Source of the DNA: an uncultured Collinsella sp.
Lineage (GTDB): Bacteria; Actinomycetota; Coriobacteriia; Coriobacteriales; Coriobacteriaceae
DNA: 8,233 nucleotides
Assembly (NCBI GenBank): GCA_900545505.1
Contig: UQZC01000060.1
Span: forward strand, 1 to 8,233
Direction of reading: 5' to 3'
The stretch's first letter is position 1, and every line of letters begins with the position of its first letter. The position numbers were made by a program, and so were the translations under genes. Of this stretch, positions 1-6,489 are shown piece after piece. The notes under the pieces were generated by a model. The model saw nothing but the letters and a program-made list of their open reading frames with translations. It was not told the origin of the DNA and did no database searches.

Positions 1-1461
1 GAGTATCGCGACGAGCTGCAGATCGCGCTCCCGGCGAGCCCGGACGGTCTCGATCCGCACACCACGTCGTCGCTTGTGACCATGGACGTCATCTGCAACG
101 TCGTCGAGCCGCTCTTTGGCCTCGATAGCGACTACGAGCCCCAGCCCGTGCTGGCCAAGGGCTATGAGGTCTCCGACGACGGCCTGACCTACACCATCAA
201 GCTGCGCGAGGGCGTCACCTTCCACAACGGCAAGGAGTTTGGCTCCGAGGACGTCGTGGCCTCGATGAACCGCTGGCTCGCCGTCAACGATCGCGCCGCG
301 AACCTGCTGCCCGGCGCCACCTTCGCCGCCTCGGGCGACCACGAGGTCACCTGCACGCTGACCGAGCCCGCCATCGACTTTCTGATCATCCTGGGCAACC
401 ACTCCCAGTATCCGGGTATCTTCCCCTCCGAGGTCATCGAGGCCGCGGGCGATACCGGCGTGACCGAGTACGTGGGTACCGGTGCCTACAAGTTTGTGGA
501 GTGGAAGCAGGACCAGTACGTCCATCTCACCCGCTACGATGACTATGTCGCCGCTCACGGCAAGGCTTCGGGCTACACCGGCAAGGTCTCCGCGCCCACC
601 AAGGACATCTACTATCAGTTCGTGACCGAGGCCTCCACGCGCGTGAGCGGGTTTGAGACCGGCGAGTACGATATCGCTGGCGAGATCCCCACCGAGAACT
701 ACCACGACTTCGACGGCAACGACGACGTCAAGCTCTACACCCATAACGCCGGCGTTCTGACCGCCTTCCTCAACATGAACGAGGGCATCTTCGCCGACGA
801 GGAGATCCGCAAGTGCGCCCTCATGGCTATCGACTGCGAGGCGGCCGCTCTTGCCGCCTATGGCGAGAAAGAGCTCTTTAACATCGATCCCAACCTTGGC
901 AACCCCGAGAACACTCAGTGGGCGACTGACGCGGGCAAGAAGTACTTCAACCAGGCCGACGCCAAGGCCGCCAAGAAGGCCCTGGCCAAGACCTCCTATG
1001 CCGGTGAGACGGTCAAGCTGCTGACCACCCCCGATTACAAGGATATGTACAACGCCACCGTCGCGCTGCAGGAGCAGCTCGAGAAGGCCGGCTTCACCGC
1101 CGAAGTCGAGAGCTATGAGTTCGCGACCTTCATGGACATCCGCTCCGGCAAGCCCGAGCAGTGGGACCTCTTTGTGGCCTCCACCAACTACAAGCCCATC
1201 CCGGCCCAGTCCCTCTCGGTCTCCAAGGCCTTCTATGGCCTGTCCGACGAGAAGGCGCTCAAGCTCGTGGCCGAGACCCGCACCGCCAAGGACACCGACG
1301 CCGCGGCCAAGAAGTGGGCCGAGGCTCAGGAGCGCCTCTATGAGATCGCCGTCATCGAGCCGCTTTGCCACTACGCTTCCATCACGGGCACCCAGGCAGA
1401 CGTCGAGGACGTCGAGGTACTCGACGGCGCCATCGTTTGGAATGCCAAGCGTCCGGAGTAA
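1..1461 (+). CDS. Peptide ABC transporter substrate-binding protein, family 5 (5' end missing)
   Basis: The frame is open from base 1 to TAA at 1459-1461, giving 486 residues; the start codon and signal or lipoprotein peptide lie left of the window. The visible N-terminus has the family-5 opening (LQIALPASPDGLDPHTT), followed by NVVEPLF and the hallmark TYTIKLREGVTFHNG...EDVVASMNRW region at about residues 63-90. The length fits a nearly complete Dpp/Opp-type binding protein. In this family the protein is secreted and lipid-anchored, captures oligopeptides (sometimes other ligands such as nickel or glutathione), and delivers them to the permease pair. The four transporter genes that follow support this role. 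Codon use is strongly biased (lysine almost always AAG, C-ending codons), more so than in the permease genes, which suggests high expression. The ATG at 76 is internal, since family-conserved sequence continues upstream of it. The ligand cannot be read from the sequence. Confidence 0.95.
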   Translation, partial: EYRDELQIALPASPDGLDPHTTSSLVTMDVICNVVEPLFGLDSDYEPQPVLAKGYEVSDDGLTYTIKLREGVTFHNGKEFGSEDVVASMNRWLAVNDRAANLLPGATFAASGDHEVTCTLTEPAIDFLIILGNHSQYPGIFPSEVIEAAGDTGVTEYVGTGAYKFVEWKQDQYVHLTRYDDYVAAHGKASGYTGKVSAPTKDIYYQFVTEASTRVSGFETGEYDIAGEIPTENYHDFDGNDDVKLYTHNAGVLTAFLNMNEGIFADEEIRKCALMAIDCEAAALAAYGEKELFNIDPNLGNPENTQWATDAGKKYFNQADAKAAKKALAKTSYAGETVKLLTTPDYKDMYNATVALQEQLEKAGFTAEVESYEFATFMDIRSGKPEQWDLFVASTNYKPIPAQSLSVSKAFYGLSDEKALKLVAETRTAKDTDAAAKKWAEAQERLYEIAVIEPLCHYASITGTQADVEDVEVLDGAIVWNAKRPE

Positions 1462-1471
1462 TGCAATATAT

Positions 1472-1505
1472 GGCGTGGCGGCTGGTCCCCTGTGGCCGCC
1501 ACGCC
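1472..1505 (+). promoter_or_regulatory. Stem-loop between binding-protein and permease genes
   Basis: GGCGTGGCGGC (1472-1482) and GCCGCCACGCC (1495-1505) are perfect reverse complements: an 11-bp stem with a 12-nt loop, extendable by two G-U pairs inside the loop. It begins ten bases after the binding-protein stop codon. No T-run follows, so it is a poor intrinsic terminator. It could instead protect the 3' end of the binding-protein message or attenuate read-through, as hairpins at this place do in other binding-protein operons. The structure is seen; the function is inferred. Confidence 0.7.
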
Positions 1506-1539
1506 CTGTCCACGTTCAGAGGGGAAATAGACGCCTCGC

Positions 1540-2493
1540 ATGTTGAAGTACACGCTCAAACGTATAGGCGCGATGGTTCCGGTGATGCTTATCATCTCGG
1601 TCGTCGTGTTTTTGATTATCTATCTCACACCGGGTGACCCGGCCTCTTCGATGCTCGGCATGGAGGCTTCGGCCGACCAGATCGAGCGCGTCAACGATAG
1701 TCTGGGACTCAACGAGCCGCTGCCGCAGCGCTACGTTGAGTGGATGGGCGGCGTGCTTACCGGCGACCTGGGCGATTCGTATTTTATGCGCCAGCCCGTC
1801 ACGCAGGCGATCGCCGAGCACTTTGGCCCCACGCTATCGCTCGCGCTTCTGGCACAGCTCATCGCGCTGTTGATTGCACTGCCCTGCGGCGTCGTCGCTG
1901 CCCTCAAACATGGGTCTCGCACCGACGCGGTCTTGCGAGTCGTTGCTCTTTTGGGCGTGGCGATACCCGGCTTTTTGATGGCGCTCATGCTTATGTGGCT
2001 GTTTGCCGTCACGTTGCGTGTGTTCCCGGTGGCCGGCTATGCGCCGCTATCGAAGGGCTGGTTCAGCCATTTACGCTATCTTGCGTTGCCGGCCATATCG
2101 CTTGGATGCGTGCAGGCGGCCCTGCTCATGCGCATGACCCGTTCGAGCGTGATCGAGGCCATGCAGCTCGACTGCGTCAAGACGGCGCGTGCCAAGGGCG
2201 TCTCCGAGGTTCGCGTTGTGCTGGCCCATGCTCTGCGCAACGCAGCGCTGCCGATTCTCACCTCGGTCGGCTATTCTTTTGGCGCCCTGATTACGGGTGC
2301 CGTGGTGACTGAGGCTATTTTTAATATCCCCGGTTTGGGCCAGCTGGTCACGAGCTCTATCGAGCGTCGCGACTATCCGGTGATTCAGGGCGTGCTGCTG
2401 GTCATCGCCTTGTTGAATTCAGTGATCAATCTGGCCGTCGACCTTGCCTACGGCGCTTTTGACCCGCGCGCTCGCAAATGGGGCGATGCATGA
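1540..2493 (+). CDS. Dpp/Opp-type ABC transporter permease, first subunit (DppB-like)
   Basis: This 317-residue protein has the architecture of the first permease of peptide importers. An N-terminal helix (about 10-30) starts with the typical LKYTLKRIG and is followed by YLTPGDPA at 28-35. A periplasmic stretch comes next, with further hydrophobic segments around 97-122, 131-160, 180-198, 235-257 and 280-303. The cytoplasmic EAA loop that docks onto the ATPases is at about 214-244 (VKTARAKGVSE...ALRNAALPIL). FNIPGLGQLV at 261-270 and the terminal AYGAFDPR are also family-typical. ATG 1540 is the first in-frame ATG after an in-frame TAG at 1528. The nearest purine-rich site, AGAGGGGA at 1518-1525, is about 14 nt away, which is long and may mean weak initiation. 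The stop overlaps the start of the next permease gene. Confidence 0.95.
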   Translation: MLKYTLKRIGAMVPVMLIISVVVFLIIYLTPGDPASSMLGMEASADQIERVNDSLGLNEPLPQRYVEWMGGVLTGDLGDSYFMRQPVTQAIAEHFGPTLSLALLAQLIALLIALPCGVVAALKHGSRTDAVLRVVALLGVAIPGFLMALMLMWLFAVTLRVFPVAGYAPLSKGWFSHLRYLALPAISLGCVQAALLMRMTRSSVIEAMQLDCVKTARAKGVSEVRVVLAHALRNAALPILTSVGYSFGALITGAVVTEAIFNIPGLGQLVTSSIERRDYPVIQGVLLVIALLNSVINLAVDLAYGAFDPRARKWGDA

Positions 2494-3320
2494 TGGCAAA
2501 CTTTAAGAAGGCTCTTGCCAACAAGGGGTTTGTGGTCGGCGGCTGCATTTTCCTGGCGATTGCGCTGATCGCGCTCGTTGGTCCGCTGGTGTGGACGGTT
2601 AATCCCAATGCGCAGGAGATGGCGTTGCGTCTTTCGGCACCTTCGCCCGCGCATCCCTTTGGCTGCGATGACTTTGGCCGCGACCTGCTTGCCCGCGTCA
2701 TCGCGGGCGCGCGCGTGTCGCTTGGCGTTGGCATTGCCGTCACGCTCGCGACGAGTGTGCTCGGCTTGGTGATCGGTGCCTATGCGTGCTACAACGAGAG
2801 GCTCGATCATATTCTCATGCGCATCTGCGACGGCCTTATGTCCATTCCGGGCGTGCTGCTGGCCATCGCGCTCATGGCGATGATGGGGGCGAGCGTGTGG
2901 AACGTTATCATCGCGCTCTCCATTGTCTATACGCCCAGCATGGCGCGCATCGTGCGCTCGCGTGCGATGGTGGTCAAGGAGGAGCCCTTTGTGGAGGCCC
3001 TGCGCGTGCAGGGCGCCTCGACCGCGCGCATCGTGTGGCTGCATATCGTGCCTAACGTTATGGCACCCTTCCTGGTGCAGGCGACCTTTGTCTTTGCCGA
3101 GGCCGTGCTTTCGGAGGCCGCCCTCTCGTTTCTGGGCCTGGGTATCAAGGCACCCGACGCCAGCTGGGGAAACATTCTGCAGGCGGGCAAGAACGTGATG
3201 CGCAAAGCCTGGTGGATGATCTTCTTCCCGGCTATCGCCATCATCGCGAGCGTGCTTTCGCTGAACCTTGCCGGCGACGGCCTGCGCGACGCCCTCGACC
3301 CCAAGACCAAGGAGGACTAG
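2493..3320 (+). CDS. Dpp/Opp-type ABC transporter permease, second subunit (DppC-like)
   Basis: Counted from ATG 2493 the protein has 275 residues. It has an N-terminal helix at about 12-34 and the conserved HPFGCDDFGRDLLARVIAGA stretch at 54-73 that marks the second permease of this family. Membrane segments follow at about 77-98, 120-145, 188-205 and 242-260. The EAA loop is at about 168-198 (EALRVQGASTARI...HIVPNVMAP), followed by LSFLGLG at 211-217 and the usual C-terminal GDGLRDALDP at 261-270. It would pair with the DppB-like subunit to form the channel. The upstream stop TGA (2491-2493) overlaps the start. ATG 2490 (ATGA overlap, one residue longer) is equally possible, and ATG 2478 is less likely because GGGG at 2480-2483 is the only ribosome-site-like sequence and lies over it. 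Translation is probably coupled to the gene before. Confidence 0.95.
   Translation: MANFKKALANKGFVVGGCIFLAIALIALVGPLVWTVNPNAQEMALRLSAPSPAHPFGCDDFGRDLLARVIAGARVSLGVGIAVTLATSVLGLVIGAYACYNERLDHILMRICDGLMSIPGVLLAIALMAMMGASVWNVIIALSIVYTPSMARIVRSRAMVVKEEPFVEALRVQGASTARIVWLHIVPNVMAPFLVQATFVFAEAVLSEAALSFLGLGIKAPDASWGNILQAGKNVMRKAWWMIFFPAIAIIASVLSLNLAGDGLRDALDPKTKED
3309..3315 (+). promoter_or_regulatory. Strong Shine-Dalgarno site for the first ATPase gene
   Basis: AAGGAGG lies inside the last codons of the second permease gene, eight bases before ATG 3324. It fixes that start codon and is the best ribosome-binding site in the transporter operon. Confidence 0.85.
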
Positions 3321-3323
3321 CCC

Positions 3324-4319
3324 ATGGCTCAGCATCTTTTGGACGTGCGCGACCTCTGCATCTCGTTTGTGGGCCGCGATGGCAACGCGCTGGAAGCCGT
3401 CAACAAACTCAACCTACATATCGATGCCGGCGAGATCGTTGGTGTTGTCGGCGAGTCCGGCTGCGGTAAGTCGGTGTTTGCCCAGAGTGTCATGCGCCTA
3501 TTGGAGCATGAACAGAAGATGGCCTATGAGGGCCAGATTCTCTTTGACGGGGAGGACCTGCTCGCACGCCCGCTCAAGCGTATGCGCGAGGTGCGCGGCT
3601 GCGATATCGCCATGATCTTCCAGGACCCGTTGTCCTCACTCAACCCCGTTATGACGGTGGGTGCGCAGGTTATTGAGGCCGTGCGGGCCCACCGTAAGGT
3701 GAGCCGACGCGATGCCCGCAACGAGGCTCTATCGCTGTTGGAGCGTGTGGGAATTCGAGATGCCGCGGCTCGCTTCGACATGTATCCGGGCGATTTTAGC
3801 GGCGGTATGCGCCAACGCGTGATGATCGCCATGGCGCTTGCCGGTCATCCGCGATTGCTGATTGCCGATGAGCCCACCACGGCACTCGACACGACGACTC
3901 AAAAACAGATTTTGGATCTCCTGCGCGACCTCAACAGTTCTGAGGGCATGGCGGTGCTTTTTATCAGCCATGATTTGGGTGTCGTCACGAGTATCTGCTC
4001 GCGCGTGCACGTCATGTATCTGGGCCAAATCGTAGAGGAGATCGACGCCTGCGGCCTTATGGAGCGCCCGAGCCACCCTTATGCCCAGGGGCTCATCGCG
4101 AGCATTCCGCCGCTCGAAGGCGAGCGAGTTGACACGCTGGCGGATATTCCGGGCACAGTGCCGCCGCTTACGGCAATACCCTGTGGATGTCGCTTTGCGC
4201 CTCGTTGCGCCCGGGCGGACGAGCATTGCCGCGCGCAGGAGCCTCCGCTGTTTGCCGTAAATGCGTGCGACCGGTCTAAATGCTGGCTTGTCGAGAAAGG
4301 GGAGTGCCATGGCTGTTGA
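3324..4319 (+). CDS. Peptide ABC transporter ATP-binding protein (DppD/OppD-like)
   Basis: This 331-residue nucleotide-binding subunit powers the importer. All ATPase motifs are intact: Walker A GESGCGKS at 43-50, Q-loop glutamine 100 (FQDPLSSLNP), signature FSGGMRQ at 158-164, Walker B LLIADEP at 178-184 with catalytic Glu183, and switch His216 (FISHD). After the ATPase core comes the C-terminal oligopeptide-transporter domain (HPYAQGLIASIPPLEG, then a cysteine-rich tail). The tail cysteines 289, 295, 302 and 320 match the four-Cys pattern of DppD/OppD proteins, which is known to carry a [4Fe-4S] cluster in mycobacterial OppD. Cys287, 315, 328 and 331 are additional. The gene starts three bases after the permease stop and its end overlaps the next ATPase gene by 11 bases. 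Confidence 0.96.
   Translation: MAQHLLDVRDLCISFVGRDGNALEAVNKLNLHIDAGEIVGVVGESGCGKSVFAQSVMRLLEHEQKMAYEGQILFDGEDLLARPLKRMREVRGCDIAMIFQDPLSSLNPVMTVGAQVIEAVRAHRKVSRRDARNEALSLLERVGIRDAAARFDMYPGDFSGGMRQRVMIAMALAGHPRLLIADEPTTALDTTTQKQILDLLRDLNSSEGMAVLFISHDLGVVTSICSRVHVMYLGQIVEEIDACGLMERPSHPYAQGLIASIPPLEGERVDTLADIPGTVPPLTAIPCGCRFAPRCARADEHCRAQEPPLFAVNACDRSKCWLVEKGECHGC
4297..4304 (+). promoter_or_regulatory. Shine-Dalgarno site that fixes the start of the second ATPase gene
   Basis: AAGGGGAG lies four bases before ATG 4309, inside the end of the preceding gene. It favours ATG 4309 over the in-frame ATG at 4261, which would add 16 residues with no family resemblance. Confidence 0.75.
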
Positions 4320-5094
4320 TAGCGAAGCCCTGCTTAGGGTCTCACATCTGACTAAAACGTATCCCATGCCGGGCTCAGGTTTTAAGCGTCAGGCCTTTAC
4401 CGCCGTGGACGACCTGTCGTTTGAGATAGCGCCGGGCGAGGTCTATGGCCTGGTTGGCGAATCCGGATCGGGCAAGTCGACGACTGGACGCCTGATCTGT
4501 GGTCTCGAGCGTGCGGATTCCGGCTCGATTGTCTATCGCGGGCACGACCTCGCCACGATGTCGGAGCGCGAACGCAAGCCCTTTCGCCGCGAGATCCAGC
4601 TGGTATTCCAGGATAGCTCTACGGCTTTTGACCCGCGCAACCGTGTCGGCCGCATTTTGGAGGAGCCGCTGATTATCGCCGGCGTGCGCGATGCGGATGA
4701 GCGCCATGGGCGCGCGCTCTCGGCCCTGGCCTCGGTCGGTCTTCTGGCAGAGCATTATGACCGCTATCCGCATGACCTTTCGGGGGGACAGCGTCAGCGA
4801 CTCAATCTGGCACGGGCGCTTATTTGCGAGCCGCGCCTTGTGGTATGCGACGAGCCGGTCTCGGCGCTTGACGTGTCAGTTCAGGCCCAAGTGCTCAACT
4901 TGCTTCGCGATCTGCAGCGCACGACGGGCGTGGCGCTGCTGTTTATCACGCATGATATGCGTGTGGTTCGGCATATGTCCGACCGGATTGGCGTGCTCTA
5001 CCACGGTCGTCTTGTCGAGGAGGGCGCGGCCGAGGACGTGATCGCGCACCCGAGCGATCCGTATACGCAGGAGCTTATCGACGCCATTCCCTAG
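4309..5094 (+). CDS. Peptide ABC transporter ATP-binding protein (DppF/OppF-like, short form)
   Basis: This is the second ATPase of the importer, 261 residues from ATG 4309. Motifs are Walker A GESGSGKS at 50-57, Q-loop Gln101 (VFQDSSTAFDPRN), signature LSGGQRQR at 157-164, Walker B LVVCDEP at 177-183 with Glu182, and switch His215 (FITHD). The FDPRN sequence after the Q-loop is typical of the F-type subunit. It ends at HPSDPYTQELIDAIP, so it lacks the cysteine-rich C-terminal extension that its partner has. It is shorter than many DppF/OppF proteins (over 300 residues) and close to NikE-type lengths. The frame is clean, so this looks natural rather than truncated by mutation. Its start overlaps the previous stop by 11 bases, which implies coupled translation. 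Confidence 0.95.
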   Translation: MAVDSEALLRVSHLTKTYPMPGSGFKRQAFTAVDDLSFEIAPGEVYGLVGESGSGKSTTGRLICGLERADSGSIVYRGHDLATMSERERKPFRREIQLVFQDSSTAFDPRNRVGRILEEPLIIAGVRDADERHGRALSALASVGLLAEHYDRYPHDLSGGQRQRLNLARALICEPRLVVCDEPVSALDVSVQAQVLNLLRDLQRTTGVALLFITHDMRVVRHMSDRIGVLYHGRLVEEGAAEDVIAHPSDPYTQELIDAIP

Positions 5095-5143
5095 AGGATG
5101 CTTCCTTTTGGGTATGGCGTGGGTTCGTTGTTTAATTGTCGGT

Positions 5144-5181
5144 ATATCGGTACAAGAGAGGGGAACTACTATGGCCGATAT
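5144..5181 (+). promoter_or_regulatory. Possible leader hairpin around the ribosome site of the YjiM-like gene
   Basis: ATATCGG (5144-5150) can pair with CCGATAT (5175-5181) inside the first codons. The loop would hold the Shine-Dalgarno sequence AGAGGGGA (5157-5164, about six bases before ATG 5171) and the start codon. The ribosome site itself is convincing and fixes the start. The hairpin is only 7 bp, AT-rich and may be chance. The 76-base gap before the gene (5095-5170) is relatively AT-rich and could hold a promoter, but no -35/-10 pair with proper spacing was found. Confidence 0.35.
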
Positions 5182-6334
5182 CGAGGAAAAGCCGCTGCCG
5201 CGCACGTTTGAGGAGTTCAACGAGCAACGCAAGGCGGCGTTTATTCGCGTCAAGGATTACAAGCAGGCGGGTAATCGCCTGATCGGTTTTCTGTGCAGCT
5301 ATACGCCGCTCGAAATTATCGATGCCGCGGGCGCCTCGAGCGTGGCTCTGTGCGGTACGTCCGATGAGGTGATTCCCGAGGCCGAGAAGGTGCTGCCGGC
5401 AAACCTGTGCCCGCTCATCAAGTCGACGTACGGTTTTGCCTATTCGCAAAAGTGCCCGTTTACGTACTTTAGCGACATGATCATCGGCGAGACCACCTGC
5501 GACGGCAAGAAGAAGATGTATGAGTTACTCAACGAGCTCAAGCGCACACACATTCTGCACCTGCCGCAGGGTCGCGATCGCGCCTACGAGCGTGAAGGTT
5601 GGTACGAGGAGTGCCGCCTGCTCAAGGAGGAGCTCGAGAACTTCTACAGCATTACGATTACCGACGATGACCTGCGCGCCGCCGTGCGCCGTCGTAACCG
5701 CTTGCGTGCGGCCCAGCTTGAGATGTTTGCGCTGCAGGCCAACCAGCCGGCGGCCATGAGCGGCGTCGACCTGATGAGTACCATGTTTGCCGGTACGTTC
5801 AGCTTTGATATCGAGGCCTATACGCAGCAGCTGGAGCAAAAGGTCGCCAAGCTGCGCGAGGCCTACGACGCGGGCGAGCGCCCGGTTGCGGCGGACGCCA
5901 AGCGCATTCTGATCACTGGTTGCCCGGTGGGCGGCGTGATCAACAAGATCGGTCGCACTATCGAGTCCAACGGCGGTGTGGTCGTGTGCATGGACGACTG
6001 TTCGGGCGAGCGCACGGCGGCCATGATGATCGACCCGGAGGCTCCCGACATCCTGCGCGCCATCGCCGACCGCTACCTGGATATCAACTGCTCGGTCATG
6101 ACGCCCAACGACGGTCGTATGGAAAACACGCTGGCCATGTGCGAGAAGTATCACGTCGATGGCGTAGTGGAGAGCGTGCTACAGGCCTGCCACACCTTTA
6201 ACGTGGAGAGTGCGCGCATGCAGGAGGCCGTCGAGGGTGCGGGTATTCCGTATATGAAGATCGAGACCGACTACAGCAACGGCGACATGGGCCAGATTGA
6301 GACCCGCATCGCCGCCTTTATCGAAACCCTCTAG
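5171..6334 (+). CDS. yjiM: Double-cubane-cluster-type protein (YjiM/DccP family, 2-hydroxyacyl-CoA dehydratase superfamily)
   Basis: This 387-residue protein aligns, from memory, over its whole length with E. coli YjiM (about 383 residues). Shared blocks include SLCxTSDE/ALCGTSDE (59-66), NLCPLIKSTYGF (78-89), GETTCDGKKKMYE (106-118), ILITGCPVGG (246-255), SPND-like TPNDGRM (311-317), LQACHTFNVES (337-347) and IETDYSNGDMGQ (364-375). It has 12 cysteines: 42, 61, 80, 95, 110, 148, 251, 273, 277, 307, 324 and 340. Those at 42, 61, 80, 95, 110, 251, 277, 307 and 340 appear shared with YjiM. One gene encodes the catalytic part, unlike the two-subunit hydroxyacyl-CoA dehydratases. This points to the DccP branch, whose characterised member carries an [8Fe-9S] double-cubane cluster and reduces small molecules such as acetylene with ATP-driven electrons. 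It is probably cytoplasmic; the substrate here is unknown. ATG 5171 is preferred over ATG 5108 for its ribosome site and its match to YjiM. Confidence 0.92.
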   Translation: MADIEEKPLPRTFEEFNEQRKAAFIRVKDYKQAGNRLIGFLCSYTPLEIIDAAGASSVALCGTSDEVIPEAEKVLPANLCPLIKSTYGFAYSQKCPFTYFSDMIIGETTCDGKKKMYELLNELKRTHILHLPQGRDRAYEREGWYEECRLLKEELENFYSITITDDDLRAAVRRRNRLRAAQLEMFALQANQPAAMSGVDLMSTMFAGTFSFDIEAYTQQLEQKVAKLREAYDAGERPVAADAKRILITGCPVGGVINKIGRTIESNGGVVVCMDDCSGERTAAMMIDPEAPDILRAIADRYLDINCSVMTPNDGRMENTLAMCEKYHVDGVVESVLQACHTFNVESARMQEAVEGAGIPYMKIETDYSNGDMGQIETRIAAFIETL

Positions 6335-6437
6335 CTTCCTCAGGTACCGGATCTTGCCCCTCAAACCGTCGCTTGCGTACCCAAAGTACGCTGCGCTCCT
6401 CTTTCGGGGCAATCTCCGGCACCTGAGAAACCTAGAG
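6329..6437. repeat. 109-nt imperfect palindrome between the cluster-protein and activator genes
   Basis: The two arms pair in register: CTCTAG 6329-6334 with CTAGAG 6432-6437, TT 6336-6337 with AA 6429-6430, CTCAGGT 6339-6345 with ACCTGAG 6421-6427, CCGGA 6347-6351 with TCCGG 6415-6419, and TTGCCCC 6354-6360 with GGGGCAA 6406-6412. The mismatches between blocks are symmetric. Inside, 6363-6365/6402-6404 and 6370-6372/6393-6395 can pair, and GCGTAC 6375-6380 pairs perfectly with GTACGC 6386-6391 around the loop CCAAA. That is about 39 base pairs in all. The left arm contains the stop codon and part of the last sense codon of the upstream gene. No T-run follows, so it is not a standard terminator. 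It may be a dispersed intergenic hairpin element or an RNA-processing or attenuation structure. Confidence 0.8.
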
Positions 6438-6441
6438 CTAA

Positions 6442-6457
6442 GGCGCCTGAACGCGCC
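6442..6457 (+). promoter_or_regulatory. Small hairpin upstream of the activator gene
   Basis: GGCGC (6442-6446) and GCGCC (6453-6457) form a 5-bp GC stem with a 6-nt loop, just after the large palindrome and about 22 bases before the activator's ribosome site (GGGAGAGAG, 6479-6487). It could be chance in GC-rich DNA. Confidence 0.3.
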
Positions 6458-6489
6458 GCTACCTTTGATGTTTGGATTGGGAGAGAGCC

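Noticed and set aside
1399..1416. Perfect 9-bp tandem duplication (GACGTCGAG twice) near the end of the binding-protein gene
   Set aside because: It encodes DVEDVE in a normal family tail and is explained by coding constraint in biased codons.
2448..3335. Long open frame on the - strand (295 codons) opposite the second permease gene
   Set aside because: The translation is rich in His, Arg and Ala with no family motif, and it mirrors a well-supported permease gene. High-GC codon bias commonly opens the opposite strand.
5120..5150. Possible promoter (TTCGTT and TATATC) upstream of the YjiM-like gene
   Set aside because: The two boxes are only about 13 bases apart and neither matches consensus well, so it is not listed as a promoter.
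5108..5170. In-frame upstream ATG at 5108 as start of the YjiM-like gene
   Set aside because: It would add 21 residues unlike the family and would place the good ribosome site at 5157-5164 inside the coding region.
5525..6154. 209-codon open frame on the - strand opposite the YjiM-like gene
   Set aside because: It is a shadow of a conserved gene, with low-complexity composition and no ribosome site or recognisable domain.
6329..6437. Intrinsic transcription terminator after the YjiM-like gene
   Set aside because: The palindrome has internal mismatches and is not followed by a T-run, so it does not meet the usual terminator pattern.
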